64,000 bases of DNA, from positions 44,782 through 108,781 of the forward strand of contig JBQTIR010000009.1 in the NCBI GenBank assembly GCA_052387905.1. Direction: 5' to 3'. The first letter of the stretch is position 1; every line of letters begins with the position of its first letter. Position numbers and translations under genes: made by a program. Source of the stretch: JBQTII01 sp052387905 (lineage in GTDB: Bacteria; Actinomycetota; Actinomycetes; Sporichthyales; Sporichthyaceae). The notes beneath the pieces are model-generated. The model was not told where the DNA came from. It ran no database searches and was given only the letters and a program-made list of their open reading frames with translations. Shown in pieces: positions 33,042-41,824 of this stretch.

Positions 33042-36000
33042 ATGTACCGCCCCGTTCCGCCGCAGATTGACCTGCCGGCGGCCGAACGAGACGTCCTCGC
33101 GTTCTGGTCCGAGGCCAAGGTCTTCGAGCGCAGCCTCGCGGCCACCGCAGACGGTGAACCCTGGGTGTTCTACGAGGGACCGCCCACGGCGAACGGCATG
33201 CCGGGGACCCACCACGTCGAGGCCCGGGTCTTCAAGGACGTCTTCCCCCGTTTCAAGACCATGAAGGGCTACTCGGTCGCCCGCAAGGCGGGATGGGACT
33301 GCCACGGGCTGCCCGTCGAGCTTGCGGTGGAGAAGGAGCTGGGATTCACCGGCAAGGGAGACATCGAGGCCTACGGGATCGCCGAGTTCAACGCCAAGTG
33401 CCGCGAGTCCGTGCACCGCCACGTCGATGCCTTCACCGCCATGACCGAGCGGATGGGCTACTGGGTCGACCTCTCTCAGGCGTACTGGACGATGGACCGC
33501 TCCTACGTCGAGAGCGTCTGGTGGTCCCTGGCGAAGATCTTCGACGACGGTCGCCTCGTGCAGGACCACCGCGTGGCGCCGTACTGCCCCCGCTGCGGAA
33601 CCGGCCTGTCCGACCACGAGCTCTCCCAGGGCTACGAGACCGTCGTCGACCCCTCGGTGTTCGTCCGCTTCCCGCTGACCTCAGGCCCCCATGCTGGCGT
33701 CGCTGACCTCCTGGTCTGGACGACGACCCCCTGGACGCTGGTCTCCAACACCGCCGTCGCGGTCCGCCCGGACGTCACCTACGTGCTCGTCGAGCCGCCG
33801 GAGGGCGGCGCCCACGCGTTCGGGCAGACCGCCGAGGCGCACCACGCGCTCATCGTGGCCGAGCCGCTACTCGCCGCGGCGGTCGGGGAGGGCGCCAAGA
33901 TCCTGGCCAGTTTCACCGGCGCCGAGATGGAGCGCTGGTCCTACCAACGGCCCTTCGAGCTCGTGGCCTTCCCCGCCGAGGCCCACTACGTCGTGCTCGC
34001 CGACTACGTCACCACCGAGGACGGCACCGGTCTGGTCCACCAGGCACCGGCCTTCGGCGCCGACGACCTGACGGTGTGCCGCAGTTACGGCCTGCCCGTG
34101 GTCAACCCGATCACCCCCGACGGCCACTTCGCCGCTGCGGTGCCGCTGGTGGGCGGAATGTTCTTCAAGGCCGCCGATCCCACGCTGGTCGCGGACCTCA
34201 AGTCCCGCGGGGTGCTGTTCAAGCACCTGGACTACGAGCACTCCTACCCGCACTGCTGGCGCTGCCACACCGCGCTGATCTACTACGCGCAGCCGTCCTG
34301 GTACATCCGCACCACCGCGGTCAAGGACGCCCTGCTGCGCGAGAACGAGCGCACGAACTGGTACCCGGAGACCATCAAGACCGGCCGCTACGGGGACTGG
34401 TTGTCCAACAACATCGACTGGGCGCTCTCGCGCAACCGGTACTGGGGCACCCCCCTGCCGATCTGGCGCTGCGGTGAGGGGCATGCGGTCGCCGTCTCGT
34501 CGCTGGCGCACCTGGGCGAGCTGGCCGGGCGCGACTGCTCCGACGTCGACCCGCACCGGCCCTACATCGACGAGGTCACGCTGCCCTGCCCCACCTGCGG
34601 CGATACCGCGACGCGTGTCCCCGAGGTCATCGACGCCTGGTACGACTCGGGCGCGATGCCGTTCGCGCAGTGGGGCTACCCGCACACCGGGGAGAATCCG
34701 GACGGCACCGACGCCTTGGACGGCAAGTACCCTGCGCAATTCATCTGCGAGGCGATCGATCAGACCCGCGGCTGGTTCTACACCCTGATGGCCATCGGCA
34801 CGCTGGTGTTCGACCGCTCGTCGTACGAGAACGTGCTGTGCCTGGGCCACATCCTGGCCGAGGACGGCCGCAAGATGAGTAAGCACCTGGGCAACATCCT
34901 CGAGCCGATGCCGCTGATGGATGATCATGGGGCCGACGCGCTGCGCTGGTTCATGGCGTGCTCCGGCTCGCCCTGGTCCGCGCGTCGGATCGGGCACACC
35001 GCCTTGCAGGACATCGTCCGCAAGACGCTGCTGACCTACTGGAACACCGTGGCCTTCCAGTCGCTCTACGCCCGCACGGCCGGCATCGACCCGGCCACTG
35101 CGACTGCGCCGCCGGTCACCGAGCGCCCGGTGCTGGACCGTTGGGCACTGTCGGAGGCCCACCGCCTCGCCGCCGCCGTCGACGCCGCCCTGGAGGATTT
35201 CGACACCCAGACCGCCGGGCGCCTGCTCGCGGCCTACATCGACGATCTCTCGAACTGGTACGTGCGCCGCTCCCGGCGCCGGTTCTGGGCCGGGGACCCG
35301 GCCGCGCTGGTGACCCTGCACGAATGCCTGCGCGTCGTGACGTTGCTGATGGCGCCGCTCACCCCGTTCATCACCGAGCGCGTATGGCAGGACCTCTTTA
35401 GCGATGGCCTCGATGACTCGGTACACCTGGCCGCCTGGCCGATGGTCGACCCGGCGCTGATCGATGACACCCTCGCCGCCCAGATGGGGCTGACCCGTCG
35501 CCTGGTCGAACTCGGCCGGGCCGCCCGGGCGGACAGCGGTGTGAAAACCCGTCAGCCGCTCTCCCGGGCCTTGGTCGGAGCGCAGGGTTGGTCGAGGTTG
35601 CCGGCCGAGTTGCGGGATCAGATCGCCGAGGAGCTCAATGTCACCCGGCTGGAGTCCCTGGCCGAGGCGGGCGGTGAGCTCGTCGACTACTCGGCCAAGG
35701 GCAACTTCCGGACCTTGGGCAAGCGGTTCGGCAAGCGGACCCCGGTCGTGGCCGCCGCCATCGCCGCCGCCGACGCCGCCGCGCTGGCCGCGGATCTACG
35801 GGCCGGGCGCGCCGCCACGGTGATCGTCGACGGCGAGGCGGTCAGCGTGGACGCCGATGAGGTCATCCTGACCGAGACCCCCCGACAAGGCTGGTCGGTC
35901 GCCCGCGAGGGCGAGACGGTGGCCCTGGACCTGGAGATAACCCCGCAGCTGCGCCGGGCCGGCCTGGCCCGCGAAGCCGTCCGTGCGGTCCAGGAGGCAC

Positions 36001-36203
36001 GCAAGAACGCCGGGCTGGAGGTCTCCGACCGGATCACCCTGGCCTGGCACGCCGCCGGGCCAGAACTGGCCGAAGCGCTGCGGGAGCACGCCGACCTGCT
36101 CGCCGCCGAGGTCCTGGCCAGCACGGTGAGCGAGCTGACGGCCCCCGCGGGCGAGGCCGCCGACCCCGAGCTGGGCCTCAGCTTCACTCTCGCCAAGGCC
36201 TGA
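33042..36203 (+). CDS. ileS: Isoleucyl-tRNA synthetase, GxHH-signature type
   Basis: Class I synthetase of 1053 residues that charges tRNA-Ile and edits valine. The HIGH-type motif is PTANGMPGTHH with GTHH at 55-58 in place of HxGH; the second motif is KMSKH at 611-615. The editing domain (WTTTPWTLVSNTA) and anticodon-binding domain are complete. In IleRS2-type enzymes the swapped GxHH signature has been linked to very strong mupirocin resistance. ATG start 10 nt after AAAGG. Confidence 0.97.
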   Translation: MYRPVPPQIDLPAAERDVLAFWSEAKVFERSLAATADGEPWVFYEGPPTANGMPGTHHVEARVFKDVFPRFKTMKGYSVARKAGWDCHGLPVELAVEKELGFTGKGDIEAYGIAEFNAKCRESVHRHVDAFTAMTERMGYWVDLSQAYWTMDRSYVESVWWSLAKIFDDGRLVQDHRVAPYCPRCGTGLSDHELSQGYETVVDPSVFVRFPLTSGPHAGVADLLVWTTTPWTLVSNTAVAVRPDVTYVLVEPPEGGAHAFGQTAEAHHALIVAEPLLAAAVGEGAKILASFTGAEMERWSYQRPFELVAFPAEAHYVVLADYVTTEDGTGLVHQAPAFGADDLTVCRSYGLPVVNPITPDGHFAAAVPLVGGMFFKAADPTLVADLKSRGVLFKHLDYEHSYPHCWRCHTALIYYAQPSWYIRTTAVKDALLRENERTNWYPETIKTGRYGDWLSNNIDWALSRNRYWGTPLPIWRCGEGHAVAVSSLAHLGELAGRDCSDVDPHRPYIDEVTLPCPTCGDTATRVPEVIDAWYDSGAMPFAQWGYPHTGENPDGTDALDGKYPAQFICEAIDQTRGWFYTLMAIGTLVFDRSSYENVLCLGHILAEDGRKMSKHLGNILEPMPLMDDHGADALRWFMACSGSPWSARRIGHTALQDIVRKTLLTYWNTVAFQSLYARTAGIDPATATAPPVTERPVLDRWALSEAHRLAAAVDAALEDFDTQTAGRLLAAYIDDLSNWYVRRSRRRFWAGDPAALVTLHECLRVVTLLMAPLTPFITERVWQDLFSDGLDDSVHLAAWPMVDPALIDDTLAAQMGLTRRLVELGRAARADSGVKTRQPLSRALVGAQGWSRLPAELRDQIAEELNVTRLESLAEAGGELVDYSAKGNFRTLGKRFGKRTPVVAAAIAAADAAALAADLRAGRAATVIVDGEAVSVDADEVILTETPRQGWSVAREGETVALDLEITPQLRRAGLAREAVRAVQEARKNAGLEVSDRITLAWHAAGPELAEALREHADLLAAEVLASTVSELTAPAGEAADPELGLSFTLAKA

Positions 36204-36250
36204 CGCCGCGAGGGCACTGGGGATGCAATCAGGGTTGGGTCCCCCGGACG

Positions 36251-36291
36251 CGACGAAGCCCGGCTCCCCCGCAGGGGGCCGGGCTTCGTCG
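36251..36291. terminator. Two-way terminator between ileS and divIVA
   Basis: Perfect 14-bp stem CGACGAAGCCCGGC / GCCGGGCTTCGTCG with a C-rich loop, placed between the converging ileS and divIVA genes. Confidence 0.85.
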
Positions 36292-36303
36292 TTGGCGCTG
36301 GGT

Positions 36304-37044
36304 CTAGCTCTCGTCCTCGTCGATCAAGAAGCCCCGCATCGGCTGGCGCGGTGTCGACGCCGCGGCGCGGGCGCCGCCAGAGCGCGGGCCGTTGGCGAGG
36401 TTGTCGCCCTCGGCGCTGGTCTCCAGCTGACGCAGCTGCCCCTCGAGGAAGCTCTTGAGGCGGCTGCGGTACTCGCGCTCGAACTGACGCAGCTGGTCGA
36501 GCTGAGTCTCCAGCGCGTTCCGCTGGGTCTCCAGCACGCCGATGATCGAGCGGTGCTTGTCCTGGGCGTCGCGCTCGAGGGCGTCGGCCTTGTTGCGGGC
36601 CTCCCGCTCGATCGCCTCGGCCTTGGCACGAGCGTCACCGACGATCTTGTTCGCCTCGCTGCGCGCCTCCGCGATCGCCTGGTCAGCAGTCTGCTGGGCC
36701 AGGGCGAGCACGCGGGCAGCGCCGTCGGCGTTGCTCGGCGGGGGTGCCTGCACCACGACCGGAGCCGGGGGCGGCGGGGCCGGAGCGGGCTTTACCGGCT
36801 CCGGAGCGGGCTCCGGAGCCTTGACCGCCGCCACCACCGGCTGGGGGGCGGTGGTCGCCGGAGTCGAGGCAGCCCGCGTCGCGGCGGCCAACTTGGCCCG
36901 CAGCTCGTCGTTCTCTCGGATGAGTCGGCGAAGCTCGGTCTCGACCTCGTCCAGGAAGGCGTCGACCTCGTCCTCGTCGTAGCCCTCACGTAGGCGGACG
37001 GTCGTGAACTGCTTGTTCCGCACGTCCTCGGGGGTCAGCGGCAT
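36304..37044 (-). CDS. divIVA: Cell-division/polar growth protein DivIVA (Wag31)
   Basis: Protein of 246 residues. The N-terminal DivIVA membrane-binding domain is clear (PLTPEDVRNKQFTTVRLREG, YDEDEVDAFLDEVE), then a Pro/Ala-rich linker (about 60-105) and a long coiled coil (about 108-205) with ARSEANKIVGDARAKAE. It recruits the cell-wall machinery to poles and septa in actinobacteria. Last gene of the leftward division cluster. Confidence 0.95.
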   Translation of the reverse strand: MPLTPEDVRNKQFTTVRLREGYDEDEVDAFLDEVETELRRLIRENDELRAKLAAATRAASTPATTAPQPVVAAVKAPEPAPEPVKPAPAPPPPAPVVVQAPPPSNADGAARVLALAQQTADQAIAEARSEANKIVGDARAKAEAIEREARNKADALERDAQDKHRSIIGVLETQRNALETQLDQLRQFEREYRSRLKSFLEGQLRQLETSAEGDNLANGPRSGGARAAASTPRQPMRGFLIDEDES

Positions 37045-37093
37045 CCTGTCACCTCAGATGATCGTCGTCGTTCGCGCGATAGACCGTACCGCG

Positions 37094-37378
37094 TCACAGG
37101 GTTCTCGCGACCTGAAGCCCGATAGTGACGATGACAAATAGCACAAGGAAGGATAGGTCAAGGGAGACCCCACCCAGCCTCAGCGGTGGAATGAACCGCC
37201 TCAAAAACTTCAGCGGCGGGTCTGTCACGGAGTACACCAACTCCAAGACAATCACCACCGCACCCTTGGGTTCGTACGACCGGGCGAACAGGAACACGTA
37301 TTCCATGACCAGTCGTGCGAGCAGGAGCAGAAGGAAGATGAACAGCGGGTAGTAGACGAAGGCTCCGACGACAGTCAT
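37094..37378 (-). CDS. YggT-family membrane protein
   Basis: Protein of 94 residues with two membrane segments (about 5-28, 73-92) separated by the YggT-type loop DPPLKFLRRFIPPLRLGG. It is conserved between sepF and divIVA in actinobacteria; a role in envelope or division is inferred from position. Confidence 0.9.
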   Translation of the reverse strand: MTVVGAFVYYPLFIFLLLLLARLVMEYVFLFARSYEPKGAVVIVLELVYSVTDPPLKFLRRFIPPLRLGGVSLDLSFLVLFVIVTIGLQVARTL

Positions 37379-37523
37379 CGCAGGTCACCGCCCCTTTCCG
37401 CTGTTTCGCCGGCGGCCGGAGGGCACAGCGGGGGCACTGTGGTGAATCCCCCGGATGCCCCCTGGCGAGGCCGAACATCATCGATGTTCCCCACCACGAC
37501 CGGGCGGGCATTTGCTCGTCAGC

Positions 37524-38009
37524 TTAGCTCTGGTTGTAGAAGCCGCCTTGCGCGAATCGCGCCTTGTCCTCGGCTGTGACGTCGACGTTGGCGGGCGAGA
37601 GAAGGAACACCTTCTGTGTCACCCGTTCGATGGTGCCGTGACAGCCGAAAACGAGCCCGGCGGCGAAGTCGACCAGCCGCTTGGCGTCCGTGTCGTCCAT
37701 CTCGGTCAGATTCATGATCACCGGAACCCCGGCGCGGAACTCCTCGCCGATGTTGCGCGCCTCGTTGTAGGTGCGCGGGTGCACGGCGGTGATCCGGTAG
37801 GGGTCGACGACAGCCACCGGTGCGGGAGCCGGCGCCGGCATCCGGCGTTCCGGGATGGCGTGGGCCACCGGGGCGACAGACTGCCGCGGAGCGTGTTCAC
37901 GCGTGCGCTCGGCGTAACGGTCGTCCTCGATCGTGTCGTAGTCGTCCGCATAGCGGTCGTCTTCGACAAGGCCCAGGTAGACGCCCATCTTCTTCATTGC
38001 GCCTGCCAT
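37524..38009 (-). CDS. sepF: Cell-division protein SepF
   Basis: Protein of 161 residues. An N-terminal amphipathic helix (MKKMGVYLGLVEDD) that binds the membrane, a disordered linker, then the SepF domain (NIGEEFRAGVPVIMNLTEMD, RLVDFAAGLVFG, FLLSPANVDVTAED). It ties FtsZ to the membrane, which matters here because no ftsA gene is present. Start may be the ATG at 38009 or four codons later. The 145 bp to yggT hold no gene. Confidence 0.95.
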   Translation of the reverse strand: MAGAMKKMGVYLGLVEDDRYADDYDTIEDDRYAERTREHAPRQSVAPVAHAIPERRMPAPAPAPVAVVDPYRITAVHPRTYNEARNIGEEFRAGVPVIMNLTEMDDTDAKRLVDFAAGLVFGCHGTIERVTQKVFLLSPANVDVTAEDKARFAQGGFYNQS

Positions 38010-38050
38010 CTGCTGCCTGCCCTTCGACGTGGGTGGAACTGTTCACGAAG

Positions 38051-38794
38051 TTAGCGCGTGAGCGGTCGCGGACCGAGCAAGGAGCGGCCGACACGCACAT
38101 GTGTCGCGCCGGCCCGCACGGCATCGCCCAGATCTGCCGACATCCCGGCCGAGATCCACCTCGCACCGGGGTGCCGCTCGCGCAGGGTCGCCGAGATGCG
38201 GGCCAGCGCCGCGAAGGCAGGTCCGGCCGGCAGACCCAGTGGCGCCACGCCCATGACGCCTGCCAACATCAGTCCGCGCGCCTGCGCCACGCTCGCCGCC
38301 AGCGCGGCCACCTCGGCCGGCGCCACCCCGCCGCGGGCGCCCGCAACGCCCCGGGAAGCGCCGTCGCCACGGGCGTCGAGATCGACCTGCAGGAGCACCG
38401 CCAGCGGCCGGCTGGGCCCGCGACCCGGGTCGGCGAGCACCGCGGCGTCCAGGGCGCGTACCAGGCGCTCGCGGTCGACGGCCTGCACGACGTCGGCGTA
38501 GCCGACCACCGAGCGGGCCTTGTTGGTCTGGACCTGGCCGACGAAGTGCCAGCGCAGACCCAGCTCCGCGCACTCCCGCGCCTTCGCGGCGGCCTCGGCG
38601 TCGCGATTCTCCGCGACATCACCGACGCCGAGGGCGGCCAGGCGGGCGATGTCGGAGGCGGGGTGGCCCTTGGTGACCGCGACCAGGGTGACCTCGGCCG
38701 GCGCACGCCCCGCGGCCGCACAGGCCGCAGCGATCTGGGCGCGGACCGCGGCCAGGTTGTCCGCGAGTTCAGCGGCCCGAGGGCTCTCAGCCAT
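38051..38794 (-). CDS. YggS/PROSC-family PLP homeostasis protein
   Basis: Protein of 247 residues with the PLP-bearing lysine in LVAVTKGHP, DVAENRDAEA and HFVGQVQTNKA, ending in AGMSADL and GRSLLG. It manages free PLP rather than catalysing a reaction. Overlaps pgeF by 8 bp; usual neighbour of sepF. Confidence 0.92.
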   Translation of the reverse strand: MAESPRAAELADNLAAVRAQIAAACAAAGRAPAEVTLVAVTKGHPASDIARLAALGVGDVAENRDAEAAAKARECAELGLRWHFVGQVQTNKARSVVGYADVVQAVDRERLVRALDAAVLADPGRGPSRPLAVLLQVDLDARGDGASRGVAGARGGVAPAEVAALAASVAQARGLMLAGVMGVAPLGLPAGPAFAALARISATLRERHPGARWISAGMSADLGDAVRAGATHVRVGRSLLGPRPLTR

Positions 38795-39524
38795 CTGGTT
38801 CCCGCCAGATCAGGCCGGCGAAACGTCCGGTGACGCCGTCGCGGCGGAAGGAGAAGGCGTCGGAGTTCTCCGCGGTACAGGTCCCGACCAGGCCGACCCG
38901 GGTGACGCCGGCCCGCTCCAGGCCGACGATGAGCCCGGCCCGCAGGTCCAGCGCCGGGGTGCCGGCCCGGGTGAGCGCCGCCGAACCGCTCGCGGCGGCC
39001 TCCACCTCGTCCCGCATCTGCGCCGGAACCTCGTAGCAGCAGCCACCGATGGCGGGCCCCAGCCAGGCCTGCACCCGCTCGGGCCGGGCGCCGCAGTCGA
39101 TCATCGCCCGGAGCGCGGCGCCGACGACCCCGAGTTCGAGGCCCTTGCGTCCGGCGTGTGCCGCCGCGACCACGCCTGCCTCGGCATCGGCGAGCAGTAC
39201 CGGCACGCAGTCGGCGACCATCACCACGAGCGCCAGGCCGGGGGTACGGGTGACGAGCGCGTCGGCGACCGGCGGCAGCGACGGAACCCGGTCGACGAGT
39301 GCCACCCCACTGCCGTGCACCTGGTCCATGAAGACCAGGCGGTCCGGCGCCAATCCCACCGCGGCGGCCACCGCTGCGCGGTTGTCCCGCACGGTCCGCG
39401 GGTCGTCACCGACGTGGGTGGCCAGATTGAGCTCCGCGTAAGGCGGCATCGACGTGCCGCCGGCCCGGGTCGTGAACACACCACGCACCCCGGCCGGCCA
39501 CGCCGGCATCAGCAAGGGAAGCAC
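38787..39524 (-). CDS. pgeF: Peptidoglycan editing factor/purine nucleoside phosphorylase (YfiH/LACC1 family)
   Basis: Protein of 245 residues with the zinc triad of the family: QVHGSG, ADCVPVLL and AAAHAGRKG. Members remove wrong amino acids from muropeptide precursors or act on purine nucleosides. It follows ftsZ at 15 bp. Confidence 0.9.
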   Translation of the reverse strand: MLPLLMPAWPAGVRGVFTTRAGGTSMPPYAELNLATHVGDDPRTVRDNRAAVAAAVGLAPDRLVFMDQVHGSGVALVDRVPSLPPVADALVTRTPGLALVVMVADCVPVLLADAEAGVVAAAHAGRKGLELGVVGAALRAMIDCGARPERVQAWLGPAIGGCCYEVPAQMRDEVEAAASGSAALTRAGTPALDLRAGLIVGLERAGVTRVGLVGTCTAENSDAFSFRRDGVTGRFAGLIWREPDG

Positions 39525-39539
39525 TGGACTAGCCCGTGC

Positions 39540-40781
39540 TCACTTCATGAAGTCGGGGATGTCCAGATCGTCGGCACCCGACGGGGCGTACTCGTCTTCC
39601 TGACGCCGCGGAGCCTGCTGCGGAACCGCGCGCCCGTTGTCCAAGGCCCGGGCGGGCTCCCGTACCGGCTCGCTGCGGGGGCGGGCGTTCTCGCTGCGCT
39701 CCCAGTCCCGTCCACCGAGCATGTCGGCGGCCGCTGCCTCGTCCTCGGCGCGGAGCGCGGCGCTGGCCTCGGCCACCACCGAGCCGATGTCCGAGCGACG
39801 CACCACGCCGGGGTCGCCGCGGTAGGTGGTGGGTTCGCCGCCGTCGAACCCGGCGGCGATCACGGTGACCCGGCACTCGTCGCCGAGGGCGTCGTCGATG
39901 ACCGCACCGAAGATGATGTTGGCCTCGGGGTGTGCGGCATCCGCCACCAACTGGGCGGCGCGGCTGGCCTCGAACAGGCCGAGGTCGCTGCCGCCGGAGA
40001 TCGAGAGCAGGACACCGCGGGCGCCGTCGATCGAGGCCTCCAGCAGCGGAGAGGAGATGGCGGCCTCGGCGGCAGCGATCGCCCGGTCCTCGCCGCGGGC
40101 GGACCCGATGCCCATCAAGGCCGAGCCGGCGCCGCTCATGACGGACTTGACGTCGGCGAAGTCCAGGTTGATCAGGCCGGGGGTCGTGATCAGGTCGGTG
40201 ATGCCCTGGACCCCGGAGAGCAGTACCTGGTCGGCTGACTTGAACGCGTCCAGCACGGAGACCTGCCGGTCGGAGATCGAGAGCAGGCGGTCGTTGGGGA
40301 TCACGATCAGGGTGTCGACCTCCTCGCGGAGCTTGTCGATCCCGTCGGTGGCCTGCGTGCTGCGCCGACGGCCCTCGAAGTTGAACGGGCGGGTGACCAC
40401 ACCGATGGTGAGCGCACCCAGCGAGCGCGCGATGTTCGCCACGACCGGCGCGCCGCCGGTGCCGGTGCCACCACCCTCACCGGCGGTGACGAAGACCATG
40501 TCCGCGCCGCGGAGCACTTCTTCGATCTCATCGCGGTGGTCCTCCGCGGCCTTACGGCCGACCTCAGGGTTGGCGCCGGCGCCCAGGCCCCGGGTGAGCT
40601 CGCGGCCGACGTCGAGCTTGACGTCGGCGTCGCTCATCAGCAGAGCTTGCGCATCGGTGTTGATCGCGATGAATTCGACGCCCTTGAGGCCGACCTCGAT
40701 CATCCGGTTGATGGCGTTGACGCCACCGCCCCCGATGCCGACCACCTTGATCACTGCGAGGTAGTTCTGTGGAGCTGCCAC
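39540..40781 (-). CDS. ftsZ: Cell-division GTPase FtsZ
   Basis: Tubulin homologue of 413 residues. GTP-binding signature GGGTGTG (103-109), T7 loop NLDFADVKSVM, and the C-terminal peptide DDLDIPDFMK that binds SepF. Disordered linker about 320-400. GTG start with GGAAGGG 8 nt upstream. Confidence 0.98.
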   Translation of the reverse strand: MAAPQNYLAVIKVVGIGGGGVNAINRMIEVGLKGVEFIAINTDAQALLMSDADVKLDVGRELTRGLGAGANPEVGRKAAEDHRDEIEEVLRGADMVFVTAGEGGGTGTGGAPVVANIARSLGALTIGVVTRPFNFEGRRRSTQATDGIDKLREEVDTLIVIPNDRLLSISDRQVSVLDAFKSADQVLLSGVQGITDLITTPGLINLDFADVKSVMSGAGSALMGIGSARGEDRAIAAAEAAISSPLLEASIDGARGVLLSISGGSDLGLFEASRAAQLVADAAHPEANIIFGAVIDDALGDECRVTVIAAGFDGGEPTTYRGDPGVVRRSDIGSVVAEASAALRAEDEAAAADMLGGRDWERSENARPRSEPVREPARALDNGRAVPQQAPRRQEDEYAPSGADDLDIPDFMK

Positions 40782-40988
40782 GGCCGGCGCCCTTCCCTGA
40801 TGCGGTTGATGTCGGTCCCCCGGTGACTCTCACCCTCAACTAGAGGCTTAGAGTTATGTCAACCTGACGACGTTGATGAAGCTAGGCCCGGGTCCCCGGC
40901 ACACCTAGGACATCCGAGGCGTGTCGCGGGTCAGGCAGATTTCTGATGCCGCCTCAGTAACGGGTGTGACCAGTGCGGTGAAAGGTTT
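40782..40988 (-). promoter_or_regulatory. ftsQ-ftsZ spacer with an ftsZ promoter candidate
   Basis: 207 bp without a gene. TTGACA (minus strand, 40857-40862) followed by TAACTCTAAGCC and TAGTTG gives an AT-rich promoter candidate of the type found upstream of ftsZ in actinobacteria. The exact -10 is unclear. Confidence 0.5.
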
Positions 40989-41804
40989 TCACCTTCGGGT
41001 GGCGGGTGCCTCGGGCACGCTGACGTCGAACACCCTGGACCGTCGCGTCGCCCGATCGGCCAGCAAGATGCTCAGCACCTGGGCCTTGAAGGCGGACTGG
41101 GTCGGCCCGCCCCACACGATGCGCCGACCGTCCCGCAGCGCGATCGTCATGTCCTCGATCGAGTCCACCTCGACGCGACGCACCGCCGGCCGCAGCCGAG
41201 CCGGCAGCGCCTTCAGCATCTGCGCGACCTGCACCAATTCACCCGGGGCCAACCCCTCGCGGGTGGTCGCCACCAGGGTGAGCCTGTCCGTCGCCTTCGC
41301 GCCCGCCGGGGCGAAGGCCACGCCGGCCGCATCCACCAGGCGCCGGCCGGCACGGGCGTCCAGCACCGCGACCGGGATCCGCTCGGTGATCTCGATCCGC
41401 ACGGTCGAGGGGAATCGTCGCGCCACACTCACCTCGGCCACGGGTGCGAGCGCGCGGACCCGCGCCGCGATCCCGGCGGTGTCGAGCAGGGCCAGGGACC
41501 CACCGCGCGGGACCGCCGCGGCCTTGGCCACCTGGGCAGCGGCGAGGCGGTCGGTCCCGGCGATCTGCACCGAACGCACCGAGAACAGTGCGGAGAAACA
41601 GATCACCCACACGCCGACCGCGACCAGGGCCAGCGCGCCCAGGCCCAGGCCCGCCTTCACCCACCGAGACCGCCGGCGTGCCTTGATGCGGGCGGCGAAC
41701 CGCTCTGCCGCGGCCGCGGCCGCGCCAGGGGTCGAGGCGCCACCGGCAGTGCGGACGCTGCCTGTGCCGATGCTGCCTGTGCCGACGCTGCCCCGCCCTC
41801 TCAC
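40989..41804 (-). CDS. ftsQ: Cell-division protein FtsQ
   Basis: Protein of 271 residues: a cytoplasmic Ala-rich tail that starts with short Gly-Thr/Ser repeats, one membrane helix (about 50-72), and an extracytoplasmic POTRA domain (FSVRSVQIAGTDRL) plus beta domain. It links FtsL/FtsB to the septal synthase. The 5' end has two near-identical 15-bp repeats that code the Gly-Thr units. Confidence 0.9.
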   Translation of the reverse strand: MRGRGSVGTGSIGTGSVRTAGGASTPGAAAAAAERFAARIKARRRSRWVKAGLGLGALALVAVGVWVICFSALFSVRSVQIAGTDRLAAAQVAKAAAVPRGGSLALLDTAGIAARVRALAPVAEVSVARRFPSTVRIEITERIPVAVLDARAGRRLVDAAGVAFAPAGAKATDRLTLVATTREGLAPGELVQVAQMLKALPARLRPAVRRVEVDSIEDMTIALRDGRRIVWGGPTQSAFKAQVLSILLADRATRRSRVFDVSVPEAPATRR

Positions 41805-41824
41805 GCGTCCCGTCCAGACATGGG

